From an uncultured Mucilaginibacter sp. (GTDB lineage: Bacteria > Bacteroidota > Bacteroidia > Sphingobacteriales > Sphingobacteriaceae), in NCBI RefSeq assembly GCF_903893715.1, contig NZ_CAITNG010000133.1, positions 1 to 64,000 on the forward strand: a DNA stretch of 64,000 bases, written 5' to 3'. The position numbers and the translations under genes are program-made. This document shows, one piece after another, positions 1-8,887 of this stretch. The notes beneath the pieces are model-generated. The model was not told the origin of the DNA. It saw only the letters and a list, made by a program, of their open reading frames with translations, and did no database searches. The number at the start of each line of letters is the position of its first letter. Position 1 is the stretch's first letter.

Positions 1-644
1 ACGATCTGCGTTCGCCATTTTCCGCCATCATTAACTTGTTATCGCTGATCAATGATGACGTGTTAGATGAGAAAGAGAAAAAAGAATTGATTGACATGGC
101 GGTAGTGAGCAGTAATGCCTCGCTTGGTATTTTGAATAACTTATTGAAATGGGGCGAAATGCAGATAAAGGGTATCCGAATCAATCAGGTGGATGTTTGG
201 CCACATCAAATTATCGAACGTAACATCGCATTGCTTTCGGCAACAGCCGAGCTTAAAGCCATTAGGGTTGATAATCTGGTCAATAAAAACTTTAAAGTAA
301 TAACTGATGCCGACCATTTTGAGTTTGTTACGCGCAACCTGCTATCGAACGCTATTAAATTTACCGACAAGGGTGGCGTTGTGTCCATTAGCTCAGAAAT
401 TGATAAAGCAAAAGCCGAGGTGAAATTTATAGTTAAAGACACCGGCGTTGGCATTAAAAAAGAGCGGCTATAGGGTATATTCAACCTCGGCAACGTAAGT
501 ACCACCGGCACCAACGATGAGAAAGGGACCAGCCTCGGTTTAGTGCTGTGCAAAGAGTTTGTTGAGGCAAACAATGGCAGGATTTGGGCAGAAAGCGTAC
601 CCGGAACCGGTTCGGAGTTTATGTTTGTTTTGAAGTTGGCCTGA
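1..644 (+). pseudogene. Sensor histidine kinase, C-terminal part, interrupted by an in-frame TAG
   Basis: The first full codons read DLRSPFSAI, the residues that follow the phospho-accepting His in a HisKA H-box; the preceding codon ends in AC at the window edge, consistent with CAC (His). A HATPase_c domain follows: N-box NLLSNAIKFTDKGG (about 325-366) and G1 box VKDTGVGI (about 432-455). A TAG codon at 471-473 stops the frame. The same frame then continues without another stop through IFNLGN, a G2-like GTSLGL and a normal domain end (PGTGSEFMFVLKLA) to TGA at 642-644. The kinase is therefore whole apart from one nonsense codon and the missing 5' part. Seen: the stop and the continuing homology. 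Inferred: recent nonsense mutation or a sequencing error; readthrough is less likely. It probably works with the regulator and hybrid kinase downstream. Confidence 0.8.
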
Positions 645-696
645 TGTATTGTAAATTAACAGCTTTATTTTTAATCGGCCAATATATACTTTAAGT

Positions 697-731
697 GTTG
701 GTTTATTAGTAAATTAGCCTACTAAACCAAC
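697..731. promoter_or_regulatory. Inverted repeat between kinase and regulator
   Basis: GTTGGTTTA at 697-705 is repeated as its reverse complement TAAACCAAC at 723-731, giving a 9-bp perfect stem with a partly paired extension inward. There is no T-run after it, so it is a poor intrinsic terminator. It could be an operator in front of the response regulator at 801. Nothing else is seen in 645-800. Confidence 0.4.
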
Positions 732-800
732 CTGATTAACTGCTGTGCCAATAAACCTTTATCGGGCAACAATTATAATGTGGCTGTTATTTGATTATTT

Positions 801-2148
801 ATGGATAATAAATTACTGATATTTATTGTTGAAGACGATGCCTGGTACGGGCAGATCCTTCAGTACCATTTATCCAAAAACCCGGATTATGACGTAAAGG
901 TGTTTATGACCGGCAAGGAATGTTTGGATAACCTGTACCTGGGCCCTCATTTGATTACGATAGATTTTTCGTTGCCCGATACACGCGGAGACCAACTTTT
1001 CAAAAATATTCGGTTGGTTAACGCCTCTGTTCCGGTTATTGTGATCAGCGCGCAGGAGAAAATTGCTACCGCGGTCGACTTGTTAAAAATGGGCGTCTCC
1101 GATTATTTTATAAAAGACGACCATACCAAAGACCTGTTGTGGAACGCCATTATTCGGCTGCGCGAGAACATCGACCTGAAAGAAGAAATAAAGACATTAC
1201 GGGCACAATTGGTTGATAAATACGATTTTAGCAATATCATAAAAGGGAACAGCCCTGCTATACTGAAAACCTTTGCCCTGATGGAAAAGGCAGCAAAAAC
1301 CACCATCAACGTATCAATAACCGGCGAAACCGGTACAGGTAAAGAGTTGGTTGCCAAAGCCATACACATGAACTCCGACAGGCAAAAAAAACCTTTCGTA
1401 GCCATAAACATGGCCGCCATACCGACTGAGTTGGTAGAAAGCGAACTGTTTGGGCACGAAAAAGGGGCCTTTACCGGTGCCACCGGACGTAAAATCGGGA
1501 AGTTTGAAGAAGCAAACGGCGGCACTCTTTTTTTAGATGAGATAGGCGAACTGGACCTATCGGTACAAAGCAAGTTGTTACGCGTTTTGCAGGAGCGTTA
1601 CCTGCAGCGCGTTGGCGGGAGCGACAAGGTTAACTTGGATGTACGCATTATCGTAGCAACGCATAAAGATTTGGCTGAGGAGGTAAAAAAAAGGCAATTT
1701 TCGTGAAGACCTTTACTATCGCATCATTGGCTTGCCTATAACCCTGCCGCCACTGCGCGAACGGGGGAACGATATTTTGTTCCTGTCAAAATGTTTTCTC
1801 GATCAGTTTTGCAGCGAGAATAAAATGGGCGGGGTTACCCTCAATAAAGAAGCTAAGCAAAAACTTTCGTCGTATGCTTATCCCGGTAATGTAAGGGAAC
1901 TGAAAACTATTATCGAGTTGGCAGCCGTGATGTGCGATGGCGGCGAAATTAAACCCGACGATATTACCTTTTTACCCGCCACCAAAAACGCCGAGTTTTT
2001 GTCGGAAGAAAAAACCTTAAAAGAATACACCCAGCAAATTGTACGTTTCTATTTGGATAAATACGATGAGAATATAGCATTGGTTGCACAAAAACTGGAT
2101 ATCGGCAAGTCGACCATCTACAAGATGTTGCAACAGGAAGAAATTTAG
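801..2148 (+). pseudogene. Sigma54-dependent response regulator (REC-AAA+-Fis), split by +1 frameshift in an A8 run
   Basis: NtrC-family layout. An N-terminal receiver has the phospho-Asp in [11 protein letters not shown] (about residue 52) and the conserved Lys in YFIKDD. The AAA+ domain has Walker A GETGTGKE, the sigma54-contact loop GAFTGA and Walker [13 protein letters not shown] Fis-type helix-turn-helix ends the protein (LVAQKLDIGKSTIYKML). The frame opening at 801 stops at 1706 just after an A8 tract (1685-1692). The rest of AAA+ and the HTH continue in another frame to TAG at 2148. Removing one A gives GTA AAA AAA GGC AAT TTT CGT GAA GAC, the expected VKKGNFRED, and restores a 448-residue protein. 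Either an assembly indel, a real null, or a slippage site. The hybrid kinase starts 12 nt after the stop. Confidence 0.85.
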
Positions 2149-2160
2149 CCCGGAACAAAA

Positions 2161-4647
2161 ATGGAAATAGCCGGCACATACGTAAGTATTCTACAACAAA
2201 AGATTGACGATCAGCAGAACGAGATTGCGCGGTTGAGTAACGAGCTGAACCAGTTAAAAAGTTCGTACGCTTTAACTGAGCGGTATTTAAGTGCAAACAG
2301 CGATGTTGAAGACCCGATAAAGGAATCTGTTTTCCGGCTTTCGGCCACCATATCAAGTTTAAACGAAGGCATTTTACTGGAAGACGAGAACCGCAAAATC
2401 ATACTGACCAATCACGCTTTTTGCGAACTGTTTAGCATAAATGCCAAGCCCGAGCACATGATAGGTATTGATTGCAGCAACTCTGCTGAGCAGTCAAAAG
2501 CCTTTTTTAAAGACGAAGACGACTTTGTAAGGCGTATTGAACATCTTTTAAAAGAAAAACAAACCGTTATTGGCGATTTGCTTGAACTGAAGGATGGCAG
2601 GATATATAAACGGGATTTTATCGCAATCAGCATCGCCGGGAACTACATAGGGCATTTGTGGAAATACAGGGATGTTACCGAAAAGAAAAATGCCGAGGAT
2701 GCTATAAAAAGGCGTGAAGAAAAATATCGGGGCATTATCGAAAACATGAACCTGGGCCTGCTCGAAGTTGACAACGATGAACGCATTATGTTTGCCAACC
2801 AAAGTTTTTGCCGTATAACAGGTTACATGTTAGATGAGTTGATTGGTAAAGTAGCGAGTCAGTTGTTTTTGGACACAAGTTACGATGCTTCGATGGAGGA
2901 AAAGAACAACCTTCGTAAAAAAGGCGTTTCAGATGCCTATGATATCAGGATAAAGGATAAGAACGGCGACTACAGATGGATGCTGATTAGCGGTGCGCCT
3001 CTGTACGATGACGAAAAAAGATTGATAGGATCAATAGGTATACACCTTGACATAACAGAGCAAAAAAAGCTTGAAAACGAACTCATCAAATCAAAAAGGG
3101 TAGCCGAAGAATCGTCCAAAGCCAAAGAGATATTTTTGGCCAACATGAGCCACGAGATACGGACCCCAATGAACGCTATTTTGGGGATGAGCCGGTTGCT
3201 GACAAAAACAACGCAAAATAGCCAGCAAAAGGTTTATACTAATGCCATCATACAATCGGCAGAGAACCTGATCGTTATTATAAACGATATACTCGACCTA
3301 TCGAAAATTGAAGCAGGGCAAATGCAAATCGAAAACATCGGTTTCAGCCTTTCTGACCTGGTGACGCAGCTTGAGCGCATACTTAAATATAAAACCGAAG
3401 AAAAGGGCCTTGAATTTAATACGGCTACCAGCGTTCATATACCGCACGTTTTAATTGGCGACCCTTATCGCATAAACCAAATATTGTTGAACCTGGTTGG
3501 TAACGCCATTAAATTTACCGAAACCGGTAGCGTTGAACTGTGGTGCAAATTGAGCGGCACCAAAAATGGCACAAACCAGGTGATGTTTACCGTAAAGGAT
3601 ACCGGTATTGGAATAGATCCTGAGTATTTAAAACATCTGTATAAAGACTTTAGTCAGGAGGATGCGAGTATAACCCGAAAATTTGGAGGAACGGGTTTGG
3701 GGCTCAGCATATCGAAAAGGCTCATCAATTTGATGGGTGGGGAGATGAACATTGAAAGTACCAAAGGTGTGGGCACCGTTATATCGTTTTCGCTTAACCT
3801 GCCCACCGGCGATGCCCGCAGTTTAAATAAACCCAGCGATGATCTTTCGGCGCTAAAAGAACACCAGCGCGAGCTAATCGATAAAAAAATATTGTTGGTA
3901 GAGGACAATGATTTTAACCGCTTGTTGGCTAATACCATTTTAACAACATACGGGGCATTGGTTACTGAAGCCTGGAACGGTAAAGTAGCTGTTGAGATAG
4001 CAGCCGAACAGCCATTTGACTTGATTGTAATGGATGTGCAAATGCCTGTGATGAATGGTTTTGAGGCCACACAATATATACGTAAGGAGCTACAGTTGGA
4101 TGTACCGATACTGGCTTTAACCGCAAACGCCGTGAAGGGTGAAAAAGACAAATGTATTAACGCTGGTATGGACGAGTACATTGCCAAACCATTTGAAGAA
4201 GCCCATCTGGTAAAAACCATCTCTCATTTACTGAAGAAAGCCGATATTGGAGGCATAGGAGAAACGCTTGTTAGTAAGGATGATAATAATCCGGATAATT
4301 TATACAGCATCACTACTCTACAAGAAACGGCAGGAGCCGATTCTGCTTTTATCCAACAGATGTTGAAAACCTTTATCAGGCAAGGGAAAGAAAGTCTGTT
4401 AAAGATTGATGAAGCCCTTAATGAGCGTGATATGGAGGCTATGCAGGCTATTATACACAAGATGAAGCCAAGCATAAACTATTTGAAGATGAAAGATATG
4501 ACCTTAATGATACGCGGGTTGCAAAGCTGGGACAAAAGCTTTAACAATGCCTTTGCCGATATGGTGGCCAAATTGAAGCAAAAGCTCAAACAAACCATCG
4601 AAAAAATGGAAACCGACCTCCCGGAGCTGTTCGGCGCTTCGCTTTAA
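2161..4647 (+). CDS. Hybrid sensor histidine kinase (PAS-PAS-HisKA-HATPase-REC-Hpt)
   Basis: An 828-residue multidomain kinase with no obvious membrane segment, so probably a cytoplasmic sensor. In order: N-terminal coiled coil (about 1-40), two PAS/PAC domains (about 55-170 and 185-300), HisKA with H-box FLANMSHEIRTPMNAI (about 325-340), HATPase_c with N-box NLVGNAIKFTETG, G1 DTGIGID and G2 GGTGLGLSISKRL, and a receiver with phospho-Asp in LIVMDVQMPVMNGFEA and Lys in YIAKPFEE. A C-terminal Hpt-like domain has a candidate His in AIIHKMKPS. All residues needed for a full phosphorelay are visible. Adjacency to the sigma54-type regulator suggests one pathway, but the output and signal cannot be read from sequence. 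Confidence 0.9.
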   Translation: MEIAGTYVSILQQKIDDQQNEIARLSNELNQLKSSYALTERYLSANSDVEDPIKESVFRLSATISSLNEGILLEDENRKIILTNHAFCELFSINAKPEHMIGIDCSNSAEQSKAFFKDEDDFVRRIEHLLKEKQTVIGDLLELKDGRIYKRDFIAISIAGNYIGHLWKYRDVTEKKNAEDAIKRREEKYRGIIENMNLGLLEVDNDERIMFANQSFCRITGYMLDELIGKVASQLFLDTSYDASMEEKNNLRKKGVSDAYDIRIKDKNGDYRWMLISGAPLYDDEKRLIGSIGIHLDITEQKKLENELIKSKRVAEESSKAKEIFLANMSHEIRTPMNAILGMSRLLTKTTQNSQQKVYTNAIIQSAENLIVIINDILDLSKIEAGQMQIENIGFSLSDLVTQLERILKYKTEEKGLEFNTATSVHIPHVLIGDPYRINQILLNLVGNAIKFTETGSVELWCKLSGTKNGTNQVMFTVKDTGIGIDPEYLKHLYKDFSQEDASITRKFGGTGLGLSISKRLINLMGGEMNIESTKGVGTVISFSLNLPTGDARSLNKPSDDLSALKEHQRELIDKKILLVEDNDFNRLLANTILTTYGALVTEAWNGKVAVEIAAEQPFDLIVMDVQMPVMNGFEATQYIRKELQLDVPILALTANAVKGEKDKCINAGMDEYIAKPFEEAHLVKTISHLLKKADIGGIGETLVSKDDNNPDNLYSITTLQETAGADSAFIQQMLKTFIRQGKESLLKIDEALNERDMEAMQAIIHKMKPSINYLKMKDMTLMIRGLQSWDKSFNNAFADMVAKLKQKLKQTIEKMETDLPELFGASL

Positions 4648-4654
4648 TTAAATA

Positions 4655-5824
4655 TTAAGCTGCGCGTTGGTTTTTGAGCGGAGTTACTTGTGAACTAAAA
4701 AACGAAGCACCAAAAAGCTGATCTAAAGTACTGTAAACAGAGCGTGGGCTTCCTTTAAACAAGGTGGTTATTTGTTTATCGAAGTGCCCGGGGCTAAACA
4801 ATGCGGCTTGTTGTTTGCAGGCAGCCGACATGGAATTATACAGCGCCTTGTTTTGGTTCAATATCTTTAATGTATCGTAAATCGCTTCAACGTGCTTGCC
4901 ATCAATTGCAACACCATTTTTTTGGGTATTGATAAACTCCCTGCTGCTGCTGTTTGCGGGTACAATTACAGGTTTGCCATAGTACATGGCCTGCAGAATA
5001 TGAATATCGCACACCTCAAGGTGTTTTTTATTATCAGATAAGTTGACCACCACGCTGGCTCTTTGATAAAACTGGTGCAGGTTTTGTTGTTGGGTATAAA
5101 CAAAAAGGTTGGCAGGTTTTGTGCTGCCGGGTACATAGCGCTCAATGTTTTCAAGTTGGTTTGTGGCCACCAATTCAAAATTTATGCCCGGCAAGCATTC
5201 GGCCAGGTTTATAAATGCGCCAATGCCCGATTGATTGCCTAAATCACCTATCATACTTACGGTAAAGGGATGTTGGCCTTGGGTAAGCGTATGTTTAGCG
5301 TTTTCTATAATATCCGAAGACAAGGCAGGATAGACAATCGCTTGTTTTTTTGTGGTTAACTGTAAATGATTTTTAAGTTTTGCAGATGTAAAAATCACTT
5401 GTTTTGCAGTACGATTTATAATACTATGCAAAAAGCGTTGCAGTAAGGTTTTAGGTAAAGCAGCTTCTTGTAAATGGTAAACCACTTTGGCTTCTATTAT
5501 TTTCCCCGCTATCGCAGCAGCAAAAGGATAAATGGAGCTGATATAAATTGTATTGCTTGGCCTGCCTATTTTTAGTATGGTTTTAAACAGACGGATTTGT
5601 ATAGATATGAAGCCGAAAATTTGATTTAAAGCTTTTGTTGAATGTTTTGCCTGAAAGGCATGAATATGCACTTCGTCCGACGAATTAAACGTGCCCGTTA
5701 AATCTTCATTGGTAACTATATCTATTTGGTAGCCATCTTTAAGCAAAGCTTTTAACGACTGTGTGAACACTGAAGTATTTTCATTTTTGTTTTCTGTCAA
5801 CAATACTGCGATTACCTTTTTCAT
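4655..5824 (-). CDS. GT4-like glycosyltransferase
   Basis: About 389 residues, start chosen at the ATG giving MKKVIAVLL; an in-frame start 14 codons upstream is less plausible because the GT-B N-terminal strand begins here. Visible features are a Rossmann-like N-terminal half and a C-terminal half with a donor-site region ending in QAMYYGKPVIVPANSSSREF, where family GT4 usually has an E-x7-E arrangement; the second acidic residue is within the SSREF segment. It probably transfers a sugar from a nucleotide donor to a cell-surface glycan, but substrate is unknown. It is convergent with the hybrid kinase (8 nt apart) and has no glycan-cluster neighbours. Confidence 0.7.
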   Translation of the reverse strand: MKKVIAVLLTENKNENTSVFTQSLKALLKDGYQIDIVTNEDLTGTFNSSDEVHIHAFQAKHSTKALNQIFGFISIQIRLFKTILKIGRPSNTIYISSIYPFAAAIAGKIIEAKVVYHLQEAALPKTLLQRFLHSIINRTAKQVIFTSAKLKNHLQLTTKKQAIVYPALSSDIIENAKHTLTQGQHPFTVSMIGDLGNQSGIGAFINLAECLPGINFELVATNQLENIERYVPGSTKPANLFVYTQQQNLHQFYQRASVVVNLSDNKKHLEVCDIHILQAMYYGKPVIVPANSSSREFINTQKNGVAIDGKHVEAIYDTLKILNQNKALYNSMSAACKQQAALFSPGHFDKQITTLFKGSPRSVYSTLDQLFGASFFSSQVTPLKNQRAA

Positions 5825-6295
5825 GACATCTATATTAATGTGGTATGCCAGGCTTATATCTACCATCGTGCCAGTGGCTTAAAAGTTTGATAATCAGGGA
5901 ATTGAAGATTATGCCATAGATGAAATTTTCTATATTCTGGAAAATGGTTTGTTTTTGAGACGAAATGAATGTGTTTTAAACAATTCGAATTAATTGTACC
6001 CATGGGTTTGCCCATATCGTATTTGGAGGAAACTGCATTGCAAGCACGCTGCTGTGGAAATTTAGCCAATGTTAAATTAATATTAACAATAAGATAAATT
6101 ATCATGTGTTAATGTAATCTCAACGAAAAACAATTTTTATTTTTTTAAATTGCTGATAATCAGAATTATAAATAATAAAGGGAGAATTTGTTAATGATAA
6201 GTTAATGTTATGATATAGTAATCATTACTTAACATTAAGATAACCTTCGATGTACACCTTTGTACCATTGAACAAACTTAAATTTTACATTAATT
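5825..6295. other. Intergenic region before the phosphate operon
   Basis: A 471-base AT-rich gap between a divergent glycosyltransferase and the porin. An 81-codon minus-strand frame inside it (5860-6105) has no recognisable domain and looks spurious. The last 120 bases hold repeated GTTAATG/TTAAC-type words, including the PHO-box-like repeat annotated separately, and CACCTTTG at about 6256-6263, one mismatch from the Bacteroidota -7 box. Confidence 0.6.
6190..6207 (+). promoter_or_regulatory. Candidate PHO-box-like direct repeat
   Basis: GTTAATG at 6190-6196, a 4-base spacer ATAA, then GTTAATG again at 6201-6207: a perfect 7-4-7 direct repeat with 11-base period. That is the spacing of PhoB-binding PHO boxes in Proteobacteria, although the 7-mer differs. 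A reverse-complement word TAACATTAA follows at about 6229-6237. It lies about 90 bases before the porin start that heads the pst genes. Binding by a PhoB-type regulator is inferred. Confidence 0.5.
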
Positions 6296-7672
6296 ATGAA
6301 ACAAATCTTTACTAACTCTATCGGCGCAGTCCTTGTAGCTTCCCTAATGGTTGCAGGATCTGTAGCTAAGGCCCAAACAGCATCAACAACAGGTGTTGCT
6401 TTGGCGGCAGTATCAGAAAAGAAAACTGTAGCAAAAGCAGATTCTTCATCTACAACTACTACAGCTCAGCCTGCAGCAAAAGCAGCGGACGCGGCCTGGA
6501 CACCTGTTAGAAGGTTATGGGGTTACGCATTTGGCGATATGTACTATAACGCTCATGCCGATGCAACTAACCGTGGTGCTGAAACCATGTATAATGGTGT
6601 GCCTACTTACAGGAACGCTTTCCAGTTCCGTCGTGTTTATTTAGGCTATGATTATGATATTTCTCAAAAATTTACAGCAGAAGTGTTGTTAGCTTCTGAG
6701 CCAAACGCGAACACAGGCACAGCAGCAGGTACAGGTGTTACCGCTTCGAATGGCGACAACCTGGTTGATGGTAAAATGTCCTTCTTCATCAAAAACTTTA
6801 ACTTAAGGTACCGCAACATCTGGACCGGAACTGATTTGGTTATCGGTGAAATGTCGACTCCCGGTTTTGCTTTGAATGAGCCAGGCACAAACGCCCCTAC
6901 TTCATTATCAGAAAAAACCTGGGGTTACCGCTCAATCGAAAAAACAATAACCGATTTCCACAAAACCAACTCTTATGACGTTGGCGCGTCGTTGCAAGGT
7001 ACTTTTGACCCCGCTACTAAAAACTTTGGTTACGTGTTTATGGTTGGTAACAACAGCACTTCAAGTTTATTAAGTGCTTCTAACCCCAATACAGGTTTCT
7101 ACAAAATATTCTACGGTGATATTTGGGGTAAGTTCATGAACCAAAAATTATTGGTAGATATTTATGGTGATTACGCGCAAACCGCACCTAACACAGGTAT
7201 ATTGACGCCTCAATCACACGATATATTAAAGATATTTGCAGCTTATGTTGATCCAAAACTTGCCGTAGGTGTTGAAGCATATACACAAGGGATTGCGCAA
7301 GGCGTAACCAACTCTGCTACTAAATTACCTGAAGACGCTACTGTTAACGGTCTTTCGGTATGGGTTAAAGGTCCGATCGTAAAAGACAAATGGGCTTTCT
7401 TCGCTCGTTACGATGCTTACAACCCTGATACCAACTTTAACACTGCAGATTCTTACACAGTTAACACCAACTTTGGATCTTATACGCCAACTACAAAAGA
7501 GCAATTTTACACAGCTGGTTTAGACTTTACTCCTGAGAAAAACATCCACTTTATGCCAAACTTCTGGACAGTGTATTACAGGGACCAAAGGGACCCATCA
7601 ACTGCCGGTTATGTAGGTAATGATCACACCTTGGTTTATAGGGTAACATTCTTCTACACTTTTGGTAAATAA
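6296..7672 (+). CDS. Outer-membrane porin, probable phosphate-selective (Porin_O_P type)
   Basis: A 458-residue protein with an N-terminal signal peptide (hydrophobic core to about residue 24, cleavage likely after VAKAQ). A low-complexity Ala/Thr/Ser/Lys stretch (about 27-65) follows, then alternating beta-strand sequence typical of a large barrel with aromatic girdles (FQFRRVYLGYDYD, FFARYDAYNP, VTFFYTFGK). The end is one residue off the classical terminal Phe. It sits 49 bases upstream of pstS in the same direction, so it most likely forms the outer-membrane entry for phosphate or polyphosphate, like OprP/OprO. The anion specificity is inferred from context; no arginine ladder can be confirmed without structure prediction. 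Confidence 0.75.
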   Translation: MKQIFTNSIGAVLVASLMVAGSVAKAQTASTTGVALAAVSEKKTVAKADSSSTTTTAQPAAKAADAAWTPVRRLWGYAFGDMYYNAHADATNRGAETMYNGVPTYRNAFQFRRVYLGYDYDISQKFTAEVLLASEPNANTGTAAGTGVTASNGDNLVDGKMSFFIKNFNLRYRNIWTGTDLVIGEMSTPGFALNEPGTNAPTSLSEKTWGYRSIEKTITDFHKTNSYDVGASLQGTFDPATKNFGYVFMVGNNSTSSLLSASNPNTGFYKIFYGDIWGKFMNQKLLVDIYGDYAQTAPNTGILTPQSHDILKIFAAYVDPKLAVGVEAYTQGIAQGVTNSATKLPEDATVNGLSVWVKGPIVKDKWAFFARYDAYNPDTNFNTADSYTVNTNFGSYTPTTKEQFYTAGLDFTPEKNIHFMPNFWTVYYRDQRDPSTAGYVGNDHTLVYRVTFFYTFGK

Positions 7673-7721
7673 GGTAAAAAACGCCAAACAAATAATTAAA
7701 CTAAACTATAAAAGAAAAGTT

Positions 7722-8762
7722 ATGAAAATCGTAAAAAGTCTAAAGTTAATGGTTGTAGCAGCAGCTGCATCAAGCTTGGCAATGTCGGTATCTGCACAGG
7801 ATTTGAAAGGTGCCGGTAGCTCGTTTGTGAACCCGTTGTTTCAAAAAATGTTTTCGCAATACACTGCAGCCAAAGTTGATTATCAATCGATCGGTTCAGG
7901 TGGCGGTATAAAAGCGTTAACCGAAAAAACCGTTGATTTTGGTGATTCTGATGCTCCCCTGAATGATGAGCAAACAACTAAAATAGGTGGCGCTTCAGCT
8001 GTTCTGCACATTCCAATGACTTCAGGTGCGGTAGTAGTAACTTACAATATCCCAGGTGTTACCGCTGCTTTAAACCTTACCGGTAAAGATTTGGCCGATA
8101 TTTATTTGGGTAAAGTTACCAAATGGAACAGCCCTGAGATCACTGCAACAAACAAAGGTGTTGCCTTGCCAGATCTTCCTATCGTAGTTATCCACCGTTC
8201 TGACGGTAGCGGTACATCGTTCATTTTTACCGATTACTTAACTAAAGTTAACCCTGATTGGGCTTCGAAAGTAGGTAAAGCAAGTGCCCCTAACTGGCCT
8301 GCCGGTTTAGGCGGTAAAGGTAGCGAAGGTGTTGCCGGTTTGGTTAAACAAACCCCTGGTGCTATCGGTTATGTTGAGTTGGCTTACGCTATACAAAACA
8401 AAATGCCATATGCAAGCATGCAAAACAAAGGTGGTAAATTTATTGCCCCTACAATTGCTGCTACTACCTTGGCAAGCAACGTTGCCATACCTGCCGATAC
8501 CAAAGTTTCGGTTACCAATACTGATAACGAAAAAGGTTATCCAATTGCCAGCTTTACCTGGGCTTTGATTTACAAAGAACAAAATTATGGTGGCCGTTCA
8601 AAAGAAAAAGCTACCCAACTGTTAAAAATGTTGTGGTGGAATATTCACGAAGGTCAAAAATTCTGCGAAGCTTTGAACTATGCCCCGCTTTCGAAATCTG
8701 CTGTAAAAGCTGCTGAAGCAGTATTGAAATCAGCAACTTACGATGGTAAAGCAATATTGTAA
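7722..8762 (+). CDS. pstS: Phosphate ABC transporter, substrate-binding protein PstS
   Basis: Start chosen at ATG 7722 (MKIVKSLKLMVVAAAA), which gives a clean signal peptide with cleavage after VSAQ; the open frame extends 20 codons upstream without a signal. The mature protein opens with GAGSSFVNPLF and carries IGSGGGIKAL and HRSDGSGTSFIFTDYL, the three loops that hydrogen-bond phosphate in PstS. Length (346) is normal. It captures phosphate in the periplasm and delivers it to PstCAB. It is the second gene of the porin-pst-phoU cluster and is followed by a strong hairpin that may keep its transcript level above that of pstCAB. Confidence 0.95.
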   Translation: MKIVKSLKLMVVAAAASSLAMSVSAQDLKGAGSSFVNPLFQKMFSQYTAAKVDYQSIGSGGGIKALTEKTVDFGDSDAPLNDEQTTKIGGASAVLHIPMTSGAVVVTYNIPGVTAALNLTGKDLADIYLGKVTKWNSPEITATNKGVALPDLPIVVIHRSDGSGTSFIFTDYLTKVNPDWASKVGKASAPNWPAGLGGKGSEGVAGLVKQTPGAIGYVELAYAIQNKMPYASMQNKGGKFIAPTIAATTLASNVAIPADTKVSVTNTDNEKGYPIASFTWALIYKEQNYGGRSKEKATQLLKMLWWNIHEGQKFCEALNYAPLSKSAVKAAEAVLKSATYDGKAIL

Positions 8763-8824
8763 TTAGCAAGATTATCGATTGATAGTCCACTATTTTATAA
8801 AATATCGGTAAATAATAAAATTAG

Positions 8825-8870
8825 CAATTACCAGTTCCGGATATTTACGGGGCTGGTAATTGTTTGTATA
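8825..8870 (+). terminator. Strong hairpin between pstS and pstC (attenuator or mRNA-stabilising stem)
   Basis: CAATTACCAGTTCCG at 8825-8839 pairs with CGGGGCTGGTAATTG at 8848-8862 over 15 positions, two of them T-G wobble, around an 8-base loop. A T-rich stretch (TTTGTAT) follows from 8863. This fits a partial intrinsic terminator or a 3'-end protector for the pstS message, a usual way to make more binding protein than transporter. No terminator of this strength is seen between pstC and phoU. Confidence 0.65.
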
Positions 8871-8887
8871 CCAAAACCCTAAATTTT

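Noticed and set aside
5860-6105. 81-codon minus-strand reading frame before the porin
   Set aside because: No domain, no promoter box, AT-rich region with regulatory words; judged spurious.
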